7,007 nucleotides of DNA from contig DATKMP010000282.1 of assembly GCA_035541775.1 (NCBI GenBank), positions 1 to 7,007 of the forward strand. The letters are read 5' to 3'. The notes under the pieces were generated by a model. That model had not been told where the DNA came from. It saw only the letters and a program-made list of their open reading frames with translations, and ran no database searches. The translations under genes were made by a program, and so were the position numbers. How positions within the stretch are numbered: the first letter of the stretch is position 1; each line of letters begins with the position of its first letter. Of this stretch, positions 1 through 6,208 are shown piece after piece. The stretch is from DATKMP01 sp035541775 (GTDB lineage: Bacteria; Bacteroidota; Ignavibacteria; UBA10030).

Positions 1-332
1 AAAGATGCTACTGCGTCCGCAACAGTTTTATGAAGCTCGAAGACATTGAGCAACTTGGTGACTTCCAGCACGCTCTCGATTTTTTTTGACGCGTTCGCCA
101 GTTTCAAATCGCCGCCGGCTTTGCGCATCGTCGTCAAACCGCCGATGAGAATGCTCAGGCCTGAACTGTTGATGAAATTCACGTCCTTCAAATCGACAAC
201 GATGTGTTTTTTTTCCGTGGTGACGAACGTATGCAATTGTGTGTTCAGCGCCGAAGCATCCGGCCCGCCCAGAATATTTCCTTCCAGTTCAACGACCGTT
301 ATCCCCTTGGTTTCTTTTGTCTTAAATTTCAT
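1..332 (-). CDS. STAS-domain protein, anti-sigma factor antagonist-like (partial, C-terminus off the left edge)
   Basis: The reverse strand reads 110 codons from an ATG at 330-332 with no stop before the window edge, so only the last residues are missing; the family is usually 100-120 aa. The protein begins MKFKTKETKGITVVELEG and has the STAS pattern: an N-terminal beta strand, a loop LEGNILGGPDA at about 16-26, a strand HIVVDLKDVNFI at 43-54, then the hallmark NSSGLSIL at 55-62. In SpoIIAA/RsbV proteins a Ser in that position is phosphorylated by the partner kinase; here Ser56 or Ser57 is the candidate. No membrane segment or second domain is visible. An AAGGT Shine-Dalgarno at 341-345 lies 8 nt before the start. 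The gene follows secF by 18 bp, so it is probably on the same transcript. By family it would bind an RsbW/SpoIIAB-type anti-sigma kinase, but no kinase is visible here, so its target is unknown. Other STAS roles are possible. Confidence 0.88.
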   Translation of the reverse strand, partial: MKFKTKETKGITVVELEGNILGGPDASALNTQLHTFVTTEKKHIVVDLKDVNFINSSGLSILIGGLTTMRKAGGDLKLANASKKIESVLEVTKLLNVFELHKTVADAVAS

Positions 333-340
333 GGCGCGTT

Positions 341-345
341 ACCTT
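341..345 (-). promoter_or_regulatory. Ribosome binding site of the STAS gene
   Basis: AAGGT on the minus strand, 8 nt upstream of the ATG at 330-332. It lies inside the 18-bp gap after the secF stop codon, so the STAS gene has its own translation initiation signal without room for a separate promoter. Confidence 0.6.
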
Positions 346-350
346 GCTGA

Positions 351-1283
351 TTATTTTTTCAGAGCTGCTGCCGCACGTTTTTTGTTTCGGTAATTTGTCC
401 AGTCTAAAACGAATGCGCTGGCAACATAAATTGATGAATACGTGCCCGTGACAATACCAAAGGCCATCGTGAAAGCAAATCCGCGGTTCACTTCACCGCC
501 GAAGAACAACAAAATCATCAACACCATAAAGATGGTACCGGAGGTGATGATGGTTCGGCTTAACGTTTCATTCAAACTTTTATTCATCACATCCATTAAT
601 GGCATGCTGCGATAAATTTTTTGATTTTCACGGATACGGTCGAAGATGATAACCGTATCACTCACGGATGCACCGATAAGTGTAAGAAACGCTGCGATGA
701 CTTCTTGCGTCATTTCAAGATTTATTCCTACCACATCGTTCAGCAAGGCAATAAAACCGAATGTCGTAAAGACATCATGCACAATGGCGATCACAGCCCC
801 CAAGCCGTATTTGAATTTGAACCGTATAGCGATATAGGAAAGAATAGCAATGAGCGCCCATAAGACGGCAAGCAAAGCATCGCGGCGTAATTCCTGTCCG
901 ATCTTTGGCCCAATTTTATCTTCTTTTAATATCTGAACATTGTGGCCTGCCATCGCCGAACTTAATGCGCTTTTAATTTTATCACCAGCTTGTGTGCCGG
1001 CTTCTTGTTCTGAAACAAGAATAACGACGTTGTTGGGAGCGCCGTAGTATTTGATTTCGGCTTTTCCGTAGCCGATTTTTTCCAAGGGCATACGGATAGC
1101 TGAAATTTCGACATTTTGATCGAATGCCACGATTAATTGTGTGCCGCCACGGAAATCAATTCCTAAGGTGATGCCCCGGAACAGTAAGCCAAACAAACCG
1201 ATCAGCATCATCGTGCCAGATACGGCATACCACATTTTTCGTTTACCTAAAAAATCTATATTGGTTTTCTTAAACAGTCTCAT
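351..1283 (-). CDS. secF: Protein translocase subunit SecF
   Basis: Inner-membrane partner of SecD; together they use the proton gradient to drive late steps of protein export through SecYEG. The 310-aa protein has the SecF layout: TM1 at about 17-36, motif LGIDFRGGTQL at 40-50, a periplasmic domain to about 130, then five membrane segments (about 134-153, 160-180, 190-212, 245-262, 268-292). The IGASVSDTVIIFDRIREN block (203-220) carries Asp209, and LSRTIITSGT (241-250) carries Arg243; these correspond to the Asp and Arg that studies of Thermus SecDF link to proton transport. GTYSSIYVASA at 280-290 is the usual last-helix motif. The tail is short and basic. The length matches stand-alone SecF (about 300-325 aa), so there is no fusion to SecD. 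The ATG at 1281-1283 is preceded by TAGGAGA at 1294-1300. It follows secD by 57 bp on the same strand. Nothing is truncated or missing. Confidence 0.97.
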   Translation of the reverse strand: MRLFKKTNIDFLGKRKMWYAVSGTMMLIGLFGLLFRGITLGIDFRGGTQLIVAFDQNVEISAIRMPLEKIGYGKAEIKYYGAPNNVVILVSEQEAGTQAGDKIKSALSSAMAGHNVQILKEDKIGPKIGQELRRDALLAVLWALIAILSYIAIRFKFKYGLGAVIAIVHDVFTTFGFIALLNDVVGINLEMTQEVIAAFLTLIGASVSDTVIIFDRIRENQKIYRSMPLMDVMNKSLNETLSRTIITSGTIFMVLMILLFFGGEVNRGFAFTMAFGIVTGTYSSIYVASAFVLDWTNYRNKKRAAAALKK

Positions 1284-1293
1284 TGAATTTCAA

Positions 1294-1300
1294 TCTCCTA
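1294..1300 (-). promoter_or_regulatory. Ribosome binding site of secF
   Basis: TAGGAGA on the minus strand, about 10 nt before the secF ATG. It is a near-consensus Shine-Dalgarno and fixes the start. The 57-bp secD-secF gap (1284-1340) shows no terminator-like hairpin, consistent with one transcript. Confidence 0.7.
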
Positions 1301-1340
1301 TTATCGATTCTGTATGATACTCAGTTGCTGTGGTTGTTGT

Positions 1341-3239
1341 TTAACCGAAGTTCGGAGTGATTCCCCGATCCAGCATAATATTAAAGATGACGTGTGTGAT
1401 AACAACAGCGCTGAACAAACTCGCTGCAACACCGATCATAAGCGTAAGCGCGAATCCTTGCACCGGCCCTGTTCCGAATTGATACAACACAAGTCCTGTT
1501 AAAAAGCTTGTTACGTGTGAATCGAAAATTGCAGCAAACGCTCTGGAGTATCCTGCATCGAGAGATGCACGGACAGTTTTGCCGCCTTCCATTTCTTCGC
1601 GAATGCGTTCATTGATCAGCACGTTCGCGTCCACAGCCATACCGATGGTGAGCACAATGCCGGCGATGCCGGGAAGTGTGAGTGTCGCTTGAAATGCTGC
1701 CAGCACTCCCATAATAAAAATCACATTAAAGAACAAAGCGAAATCTGCTATGGCGCCAGAAACATGATAATAGACGACCATAAAGATGACTGTTATCAAA
1801 AAAGCAAGCGTGAAGGAAAAGAACCCTGCACGAATCGAATCTTCACCAAGCGAAGCACCGACGGAACGTTGCTCGATGATTGAAACAGGCGCAGGCAAGG
1901 CACCTGCTTTGAGCACAATTTCCAACAAGCGCGCTTCGTTGGCAGATTCCATGCCGCTGATGCGGGAATGGCCGCCGGGAATTTTTCCTTGAACCACCGG
2001 CGCGGAGGAAACGCCTTTATCCAACGCAATGGCAATACGTTTGCCGATATTGGCGCCGGTAATGCGCGCCCACTCGCGTGCACCTTCGCTGTTCATTTCC
2101 ATATTCACAACCGGACGGCTATCTTCGGGATCGACACTGGCTTGTGCATTGACGACGACGCTACCGGTTAATTCGGGAGACTTCTTCACAGCATACAAAA
2201 CATTGTACTGAGTTCCGTCGGCAAATTTTTGTGCTTTTGCCGACCAGAGAAATTCGAAATCCGGCGGAAGAAGATTTTGTACTTCCGGCCGTTCTAAGAG
2301 CCGCGAAACGCGATCTTTATCTTTTGCTTGCACAAAGCCATCGCCGGTACCGCGGCGGTCTGAGCGCACATAATAGAAAAACGGATGTTCGTGCGCAAAC
2401 TTTGCTTCGGATGATGTATCTGCGGAAGTCGTTGGAGCAGTTTCTCCGGTCAACTCTGTCAAGGCATTCGTTATTTTTTTCGGCTCCGCTTTTTTGGTTT
2501 CAGATGTTTTCGTCGTTGCTTCCGGGGAGGTAGAATCTGCCGGCAGCGTTCCGGTCAGGAATTTATCGATCGTTTCCATCACTTTATAAGTGATTTGTGG
2601 ATCTTTCACTAAACGGAATTCTAACAATGCCGTTCCTTGCAGCAACTGGCGAACTTCATTTTCGTCTTTTACACCGGGAAGTTCCACAATGACGCGCCGG
2701 CTGCCTTGCTTTTGGATGTTCGGTTCGGAAACGTGGTACTGGTCCACACGGTTGCCGACAACTTCGCTGGCGCGATCCACAGCTTTGGTTGCTTCATCTT
2801 CCAGGTATTTTGCAATTTTATCATCATCATCGCGCACCGTAAGATAATAACGGCTCAAGCGAATGCCGCGTGTTTGAAATTTTTTAACGAAGATCGGAAT
2901 CAACGACACTTCATTTTCTGTATTTTCCGCACGCATCTCTTTTATAATGGTTTGGAAATTGTCATCTTTGTTTTTTGCCATGGCATCTAACAAACTCACG
3001 ACGTCAACTTCCAATACAACGCGCATGCCGCCTTGCAAATCTAAGCCGAGTTTTACCCGCTTCAATTTGGCATCGGCAATATCCTCGTGATGTTGATCGA
3101 CATAGTTAAGACTATCCTGCCCATGCAGACCGCTCAAAGTTTTTTTGAACTGATAATCTTTATAGGTAGGCCATAGAAAGACAAGCGACAGCACCGTCGC
3201 TGCCACAATAATGACGATTCTGGTAAGTTGATTTTTCAC
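1341..3239 (-). CDS. secD: Protein translocase subunit SecD (GTG start)
   Basis: Larger subunit of the SecDF export motor. The 632-aa protein has a basic N-terminus and TM1 at about 8-25, motif KLGLDLQGGMRVVLEVDV (63-80), a large periplasmic domain with GSRRVIVELPGVKD (179-192) and ISGMESANEARLLEIVLKAGALPAP (427-451), then five membrane segments between about 470 and 620. GMAVDANVLINERIREE (533-549) carries Asp537, equivalent to the proton-path Asp of Thermus SecDF, and QFGTGPVQGFALTLMIGVAASLFSAV (587-612) is the usual C-terminal motif. A Ser/Thr/Lys/Glu-rich, probably disordered stretch lies at about 230-282 in the periplasmic domain. Length is near that of E. coli SecD (615 aa). The start is the GTG at 3237-3239: an in-frame TGA at 3258-3260 excludes an upstream start, the next Met is residue 72, and GGGAGA sits 6 nt upstream. 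It is first in the secD-secF-STAS transcript and has a good promoter at 3339-3367. Confidence 0.97.
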   Translation of the reverse strand: MKNQLTRIVIIVAATVLSLVFLWPTYKDYQFKKTLSGLHGQDSLNYVDQHHEDIADAKLKRVKLGLDLQGGMRVVLEVDVVSLLDAMAKNKDDNFQTIIKEMRAENTENEVSLIPIFVKKFQTRGIRLSRYYLTVRDDDDKIAKYLEDEATKAVDRASEVVGNRVDQYHVSEPNIQKQGSRRVIVELPGVKDENEVRQLLQGTALLEFRLVKDPQITYKVMETIDKFLTGTLPADSTSPEATTKTSETKKAEPKKITNALTELTGETAPTTSADTSSEAKFAHEHPFFYYVRSDRRGTGDGFVQAKDKDRVSRLLERPEVQNLLPPDFEFLWSAKAQKFADGTQYNVLYAVKKSPELTGSVVVNAQASVDPEDSRPVVNMEMNSEGAREWARITGANIGKRIAIALDKGVSSAPVVQGKIPGGHSRISGMESANEARLLEIVLKAGALPAPVSIIEQRSVGASLGEDSIRAGFFSFTLAFLITVIFMVVYYHVSGAIADFALFFNVIFIMGVLAAFQATLTLPGIAGIVLTIGMAVDANVLINERIREEMEGGKTVRASLDAGYSRAFAAIFDSHVTSFLTGLVLYQFGTGPVQGFALTLMIGVAASLFSAVVITHVIFNIMLDRGITPNFG

Positions 3240-3245
3240 AAACGA

Positions 3246-3251
3246 TCTCCC
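3246..3251 (-). promoter_or_regulatory. Ribosome binding site deciding the secD GTG start
   Basis: GGGAGA on the minus strand, 6 nt upstream of the GTG at 3237-3239. With the in-frame TGA at 3258-3260 and no ATG or TTG in frame between them, this makes GTG the only credible start. Confidence 0.75.
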
Positions 3252-3277
3252 AATACATCAATGGTTAATAAACAAAA

Positions 3278-3299
3278 CGCGAACAACAAACAATTCGCG
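3278..3299. repeat. Inverted repeat CGCGAA / TTCGCG in the secD leader
   Basis: Arms CGCGAA (3278-3283) and TTCGCG (3294-3299) are separated by a 10-nt A/C-rich loop. A second, overlapping register pairs AACGCG (3276-3281) with CGCGTT (3298-3303). In the predicted secD mRNA this would be a 6-bp stem in the 5' leader, about 26 nt upstream of the Shine-Dalgarno. It has no U-tract, so it is not a terminator. It could be an RNA stem, a DNA operator, or chance. Confidence 0.35.
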
Positions 3300-3302
3300 C
3301 GT

Positions 3303-3314
3303 TCCACAAGTGGA
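3303..3314. repeat. Short dyad TCCAC-N2-GTGGA, operator-like
   Basis: Two perfect 5-bp arms around a 2-bp centre. The centre is too short for a good RNA hairpin, so a protein-binding DNA site is the more likely reading. It lies about 18-29 bp downstream of the predicted secD transcription start and about 65 bp upstream of the ppiD -35 box. No regulator family can be named from it. Confidence 0.3.
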
Positions 3315-3338
3315 TTCTCTAGAAAAATTTCGTTGAAA

Positions 3339-3367
3339 AATATAACCGGATATGCCTACAAAGTCAA
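3339..3367 (-). promoter_or_regulatory. Predicted sigma-70-type promoter of secD-secF-STAS
   Basis: On the minus strand, -35 TTGACT (3362-3367, 5 of 6 to consensus), a 17-bp spacer, and -10 TATATT (3339-3344, 5 of 6). Transcription would start near 3332, giving a secD leader of about 93 nt. It is the best promoter match seen in the window and is correctly placed for the operon. The Bacteroidia-type -33/-7 pattern is not seen here. Confidence 0.65.
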
Positions 3368-3378
3368 TAAGAAAGTCA

Positions 3379-3407
3379 TTGCATATAAAGTGTTTGTCGG
3401 CTATATT
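3379..3407 (+). promoter_or_regulatory. Predicted sigma-70-type promoter of ppiD
   Basis: -35 TTGCAT (3379-3384, only 3 of 6), 17-bp spacer, -10 TATATT (3402-3407, 5 of 6). The predicted start is near 3414, giving a leader of about 50 nt that includes the ppiD Shine-Dalgarno. The -10 and the spacing match the divergent secD promoter, but the -35 is weaker. Confidence 0.5.
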
Positions 3408-3445
3408 TATCAATATCAAAATTTTGCAAAGAAGCGGAAATAGAA

Positions 3446-3451
3446 AAGGAG
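3446..3451 (+). promoter_or_regulatory. Ribosome binding site deciding the ppiD start
   Basis: AAGGAG 11 nt before the ATG at 3463-3465. The frame stays open upstream to an ATG at 3352, but that site lies upstream of the predicted promoter. The 37 extra residues would also move the membrane anchor away from the N-terminus, so 3463 is preferred. Confidence 0.75.
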
Positions 3452-3462
3452 TTTCCCAACGT

Positions 3463-5574
3463 ATGGCTGTGTTAAATGATATCCGAGAGAAGTCCCCAAA
3501 ATTCATCATTACTGGTGCTGCGGTTATTTTTATCCTCCTCATCGTCTTCGATTGGGGATTGGATTTAAGCGGTCGGCGCGGCCGATCAGTTTTAAATGAT
3601 AGCGGCGTGCTGGGCAAGGTGAACGGTAAGGAAGTTGATTTTAAGGTGTTTTCTGAAACTGTTCGGCAAGCAGTGGAAAATCAAAAGAAACAAAATGGTA
3701 CGGACGTCGATGAAGAAATGGAGCGGCAAATCCGTTCGCAAGTGTGGGAACAGACGGTCAATGACATGCTCATTCAACAAGAAATCGATCGACTGGGTAT
3801 TACCGTGACCGATCAAGAAGTGCGTGATGTGGTGATGGGCCCGAATCCGCCGGAATTTTTAACGCGGCTGTTCCGCGATTCCGCCGGTACGTTCCATCAA
3901 GATGCGTACTACCGTGCGATGAGCGATCCACAAGCCAAACAAGATTGGATAAAAATAGAAGATGTTATCCGCGAACAGCAGAAACGAAAAAAACTTCAAA
4001 GTTTGCTGCTTGCGACGGTACAGGTGAGCGAAGGCGAAATACAGCAGGAGTTTATCAACCGGAATGTGACGATGGATGCAGAATTTGTTTTGGTTGATGT
4101 GAATAAATTAGTGCCGGATAATTCCGTTACCGTGACCGATGACGATTTAAAGAAGGTTTATAACGAACATGCGTCGGAATTCAAAGCGAAAGCTTCCCGT
4201 AAAGTAAAATATGTCATCTTCAACCAGATTCCTTCGCCGGAAGATACGGAAGCGGTGGTGAATGATGAATCGAAATTATTAGATCAAGTAAAATCCGGAC
4301 AGATGGATTTTGTGGAACTTGCGAAAACGTATTCTGAAAATCCTGTAACGGAAACATTTTTTAATTGCGGCCAACTGACGTCGGTGAAAGAATCTGCAAT
4401 TGCTAAAGCAAAGAAAGGCGAGATTGTCGGTCCAATAAAAGATAATGATGGCGTCCATCTTCTGAAAATTCTTGATGAACGGCAGGGAAAAGATGAATAC
4501 ATTCACGCGAGCCACATTCTCCTGAATTTTGTTCCCGGTGCAGATAGCGGCAAAGTTTTGCAACGGGCAAAAGATCTTTTCAAGCAAGCACGATCCGGTG
4601 CCGATTTTGCAACGTTAGCGCGCGAGAACAGTCAGGATGGCTCTGCCATGAAAGGCGGCGATCTTGGCTGGAATAAAAAAGGAGCGTGGGTAAAACCGTT
4701 TGAAGAAGCAGCATTCAAAGCGCATATAGGTGAAGTGGTGGGCCCGGTACGCACACAGTTTGGCTGGCATATTATTAAAGTTACGGGCAGAGACAAACGT
4801 GAAGTGAAGATTGCCGATTTAGTGATGAAAGTTCGCGCCAGCAGTCAATCCGTCGATGCGTCGAATCAACGCGCGCAGGATTTTCAATATCTTGCCAAAG
4901 ATGAAGGATTTGAAAAAGCAGCGGAGAACAGCAAGTACGAAGTACGTGAAACTCCAGAGTTCACCAAGATGGGAAGCATTCCCGGTATCGGCAGCAACGA
5001 CATCATTTCCAATTTTGCATTTACCAGTAAAGTCGGTACAATAAGCGAACCGCTTGCAGTGCGCGGCGGTGTGGCGGTGTTTAAAGTGAGCGCCATACGC
5101 GAAGAAGGTGTCCGTTCGCTTGACGAAGTGAAAAATCTTGTGAGGATGATGGCGCTTCGAGAAATGAAAATGGAAAAAATTCGTGATCAGGTCGATACGT
5201 TTTATAAAAAACTTTCACCATCGACGGATTTGTTGGCTGCTGCACAATCGAATCCAAAATTACTTGCCATGCGAACCGGCCCCTTCAAAGCCGTGGAAGC
5301 TCCTGCTGGTGTTGGACGCGATTTAAAATTTATCGGTACGGCACAAGCGCTCAATGTCGGCCAGCTTTCCACGCCGATTGAAGGCGACCGTGGATTTTAT
5401 ATTATCAAGATGATGGATAAATCGCCATTCAATCAAAGTACCTACAATGCAGAGCATGACGCAATACGTCAACAGCTTCTGCAGGAAAAAGAAGGACGTA
5501 TGATGAGCGAGTGGCAACTGGAATTGCGCGAGAAGGCGACCATTGTCGATCATCGCGAGACGTACTACAAGTAA
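3463..5574 (+). CDS. ppiD: PpiD-type membrane-anchored peptidylprolyl isomerase / periplasmic foldase
   Basis: Periplasmic chaperone and cis-trans prolyl isomerase tethered to the inner membrane; E. coli PpiD acts at the SecYEG exit. The 703-aa protein starts with a short cytoplasmic tail (1-13), one membrane helix at about 14-30 (FIITGAAVIFILLIVFDWGL region) and no cleavage site, so it is an anchor. A SurA_N/PpiD chaperone region with charged helices follows (about 45-240). An intact parvulin domain spans about 346-440: SHILL with His351, GGDLGW with Asp400, KPFEEAAF with Phe413, and FGWHIIKV with His436. Before it, 245-340 is a second parvulin-like domain with a degenerate active site (no SHIL His, NCGQLT in place of GGDLGW, but VHLLKI with His332). 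Regions 445-545 and 553-652 look like two further diverged copies. Length is typical of FCB-type PpiD (about 700 aa) and longer than E. coli PpiD (623 aa). It is divergent from secD and followed by a strong terminator, so it may be monocistronic. Confidence 0.92.
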   Translation: MAVLNDIREKSPKFIITGAAVIFILLIVFDWGLDLSGRRGRSVLNDSGVLGKVNGKEVDFKVFSETVRQAVENQKKQNGTDVDEEMERQIRSQVWEQTVNDMLIQQEIDRLGITVTDQEVRDVVMGPNPPEFLTRLFRDSAGTFHQDAYYRAMSDPQAKQDWIKIEDVIREQQKRKKLQSLLLATVQVSEGEIQQEFINRNVTMDAEFVLVDVNKLVPDNSVTVTDDDLKKVYNEHASEFKAKASRKVKYVIFNQIPSPEDTEAVVNDESKLLDQVKSGQMDFVELAKTYSENPVTETFFNCGQLTSVKESAIAKAKKGEIVGPIKDNDGVHLLKILDERQGKDEYIHASHILLNFVPGADSGKVLQRAKDLFKQARSGADFATLARENSQDGSAMKGGDLGWNKKGAWVKPFEEAAFKAHIGEVVGPVRTQFGWHIIKVTGRDKREVKIADLVMKVRASSQSVDASNQRAQDFQYLAKDEGFEKAAENSKYEVRETPEFTKMGSIPGIGSNDIISNFAFTSKVGTISEPLAVRGGVAVFKVSAIREEGVRSLDEVKNLVRMMALREMKMEKIRDQVDTFYKKLSPSTDLLAAAQSNPKLLAMRTGPFKAVEAPAGVGRDLKFIGTAQALNVGQLSTPIEGDRGFYIIKMMDKSPFNQSTYNAEHDAIRQQLLQEKEGRMMSEWQLELREKATIVDHRETYYK

Positions 5575-5595
5575 CGATCGAGAATAACAACAAGG

Positions 5596-5621
5596 AAGGC
5601 GCACTGCGGTGCGCCTTTTTT
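5596..5621 (+). terminator. Intrinsic (rho-independent) terminator after ppiD
   Basis: A 9-bp perfect stem pairs AAGGCGCAC (5596-5604) with GTGCGCCTT (5609-5617) around a TGCG tetraloop, and the T-tract runs 5616-5621. It begins 21 bp after the ppiD stop codon. There is no comparable T-tract in the other direction, so it works for rightward transcription only. It ends only 17 bp before the aroK ATG. Confidence 0.93.
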
Positions 5622-5638
5622 ATATACGAGCCATCGGT

Positions 5639-6205
5639 ATGCCGGAATTGTCTTCGCCAAAAAATTCTCTGATTTTTCTTCTCGGATTTATGGGAAGCGG
5701 CAAAAGTACGCTCGGCCCCATTCTCGCCAATACGCTCGGATATGATTTTTACGATATCGATGCGTTGATTGAAAAAAAAGCGCAAAAAAAAATCGTCGAT
5801 ATTTTTCGGGACGATGGCGAAAAAATATTTCGTGCCTTGGAACGGGACACCTTACAAGAAACAACGCTGCTCCAACAATCAATTGTTGCCTTGGGCGGCG
5901 GAACGATTACCAACGAAGAAAACTTCCAGATTGCGCGCCGTCATGGCATTTTATTGTATCTCAAATTATCGCCGAAAGAAATTATTCAGCGCGTGCAGCG
6001 CCGCAACGATCGCCCGATGCTGAAAGATGAACATGGCAATCAATTGAAAGGCGAAGCATTGCTCAGGCGCATCGAAGCGTTGCTTGCGGCGCGCGAACCG
6101 TTTTATACTCGTGCCGATATTGTGGTCGAAGCAGAAGCGATGCGGATCGGGACGACAGTGGACCGAATTGTAAAACTGTTAAACGAACGATCCAGAAAGG
6201 AATAA
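5639..6205 (+). CDS. aroK: Shikimate kinase
   Basis: Cytoplasmic enzyme that phosphorylates shikimate with ATP to shikimate-3-phosphate, the fifth step to chorismate. The 188-aa protein has Walker A GFMGSGKST at 16-24; DID at 39-41, where Asp41 or Asp39 is the shikimate-binding Asp; GEKIFRALE at 60-68 with the shikimate-contacting Arg65; GGG at 86-88 (ALGGGT); the lid RRNDRPML at 121-128 with Arg125; and REPFYTRAD at 152-160 with Arg152. All expected catalytic and binding residues are present and the length is typical (165-190 aa). The ATG at 5639-5641 is chosen because the only longer start, a GTG at 5609, lies inside the terminator hairpin. The Shine-Dalgarno is weak (GAG at 5628-5630). Codons 45-51 contain A8 and A9 runs (5772-5779 and 5784-5792), a potential slippage site. 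It is followed by aroB after 3 bp, making an aroKB operon. Confidence 0.95.
   Translation: MPELSSPKNSLIFLLGFMGSGKSTLGPILANTLGYDFYDIDALIEKKAQKKIVDIFRDDGEKIFRALERDTLQETTLLQQSIVALGGGTITNEENFQIARRHGILLYLKLSPKEIIQRVQRRNDRPMLKDEHGNQLKGEALLRRIEALLAAREPFYTRADIVVEAEAMRIGTTVDRIVKLLNERSRKE
6197..6201 (+). promoter_or_regulatory. Ribosome binding site of aroB inside the end of aroK
   Basis: AAGGA 7 nt before the aroB ATG, overlapping the last codons of aroK. Ribosomes finishing aroK would pass directly over it, which supports translational coupling. Confidence 0.7.
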
Positions 6206-6208
6206 TCT

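Noticed and set aside
46..393. Plus-strand open frame across the STAS gene
   Set aside because: It is antisense to the STAS reading frame, which has a clear family match, a ribosome binding site and operon context.
1284..1340. Possible promoter or terminator between secD and secF
   Set aside because: Only a Shine-Dalgarno is visible; no hairpin with a T-tract and no paired -35/-10 boxes.
2231..2990. Open frames on the plus strand opposite secD (2231-2533, 2590-2847, 2637-2990)
   Set aside because: They lie opposite strongly conserved secD codons, lack ribosome binding sites and resemble no protein family.
3160..3258. A 32-codon minus-strand reading frame (ATG at 3256-3258) overlapping the start of secD, a possible export-sensing leader peptide
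   Set aside because: No Shine-Dalgarno, no hydrophobic signal-like segment, and it lies mostly inside secD in another frame; its composition is what a shadow frame would give.
3352..3462. A 37-residue N-terminal extension of PpiD starting at the ATG at 3352
   Set aside because: The in-frame reading is open, but it starts upstream of the predicted -10 box, lacks a Shine-Dalgarno, and would displace the membrane anchor; AAGGAG before 3463 marks the real start.
4279..4587. Minus-strand open frame of about 100 codons opposite the first parvulin-like domain of ppiD
   Set aside because: Antisense shadow of a well-supported gene; no start signal and an implausible Phe/Ile/Cys-rich composition.
5609..5638. 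Earlier GTG start for aroK
   Set aside because: It lies within the terminator hairpin and T-tract, and the ten added residues are not part of the kinase fold, which begins near LIFLLGFMGSGKST.
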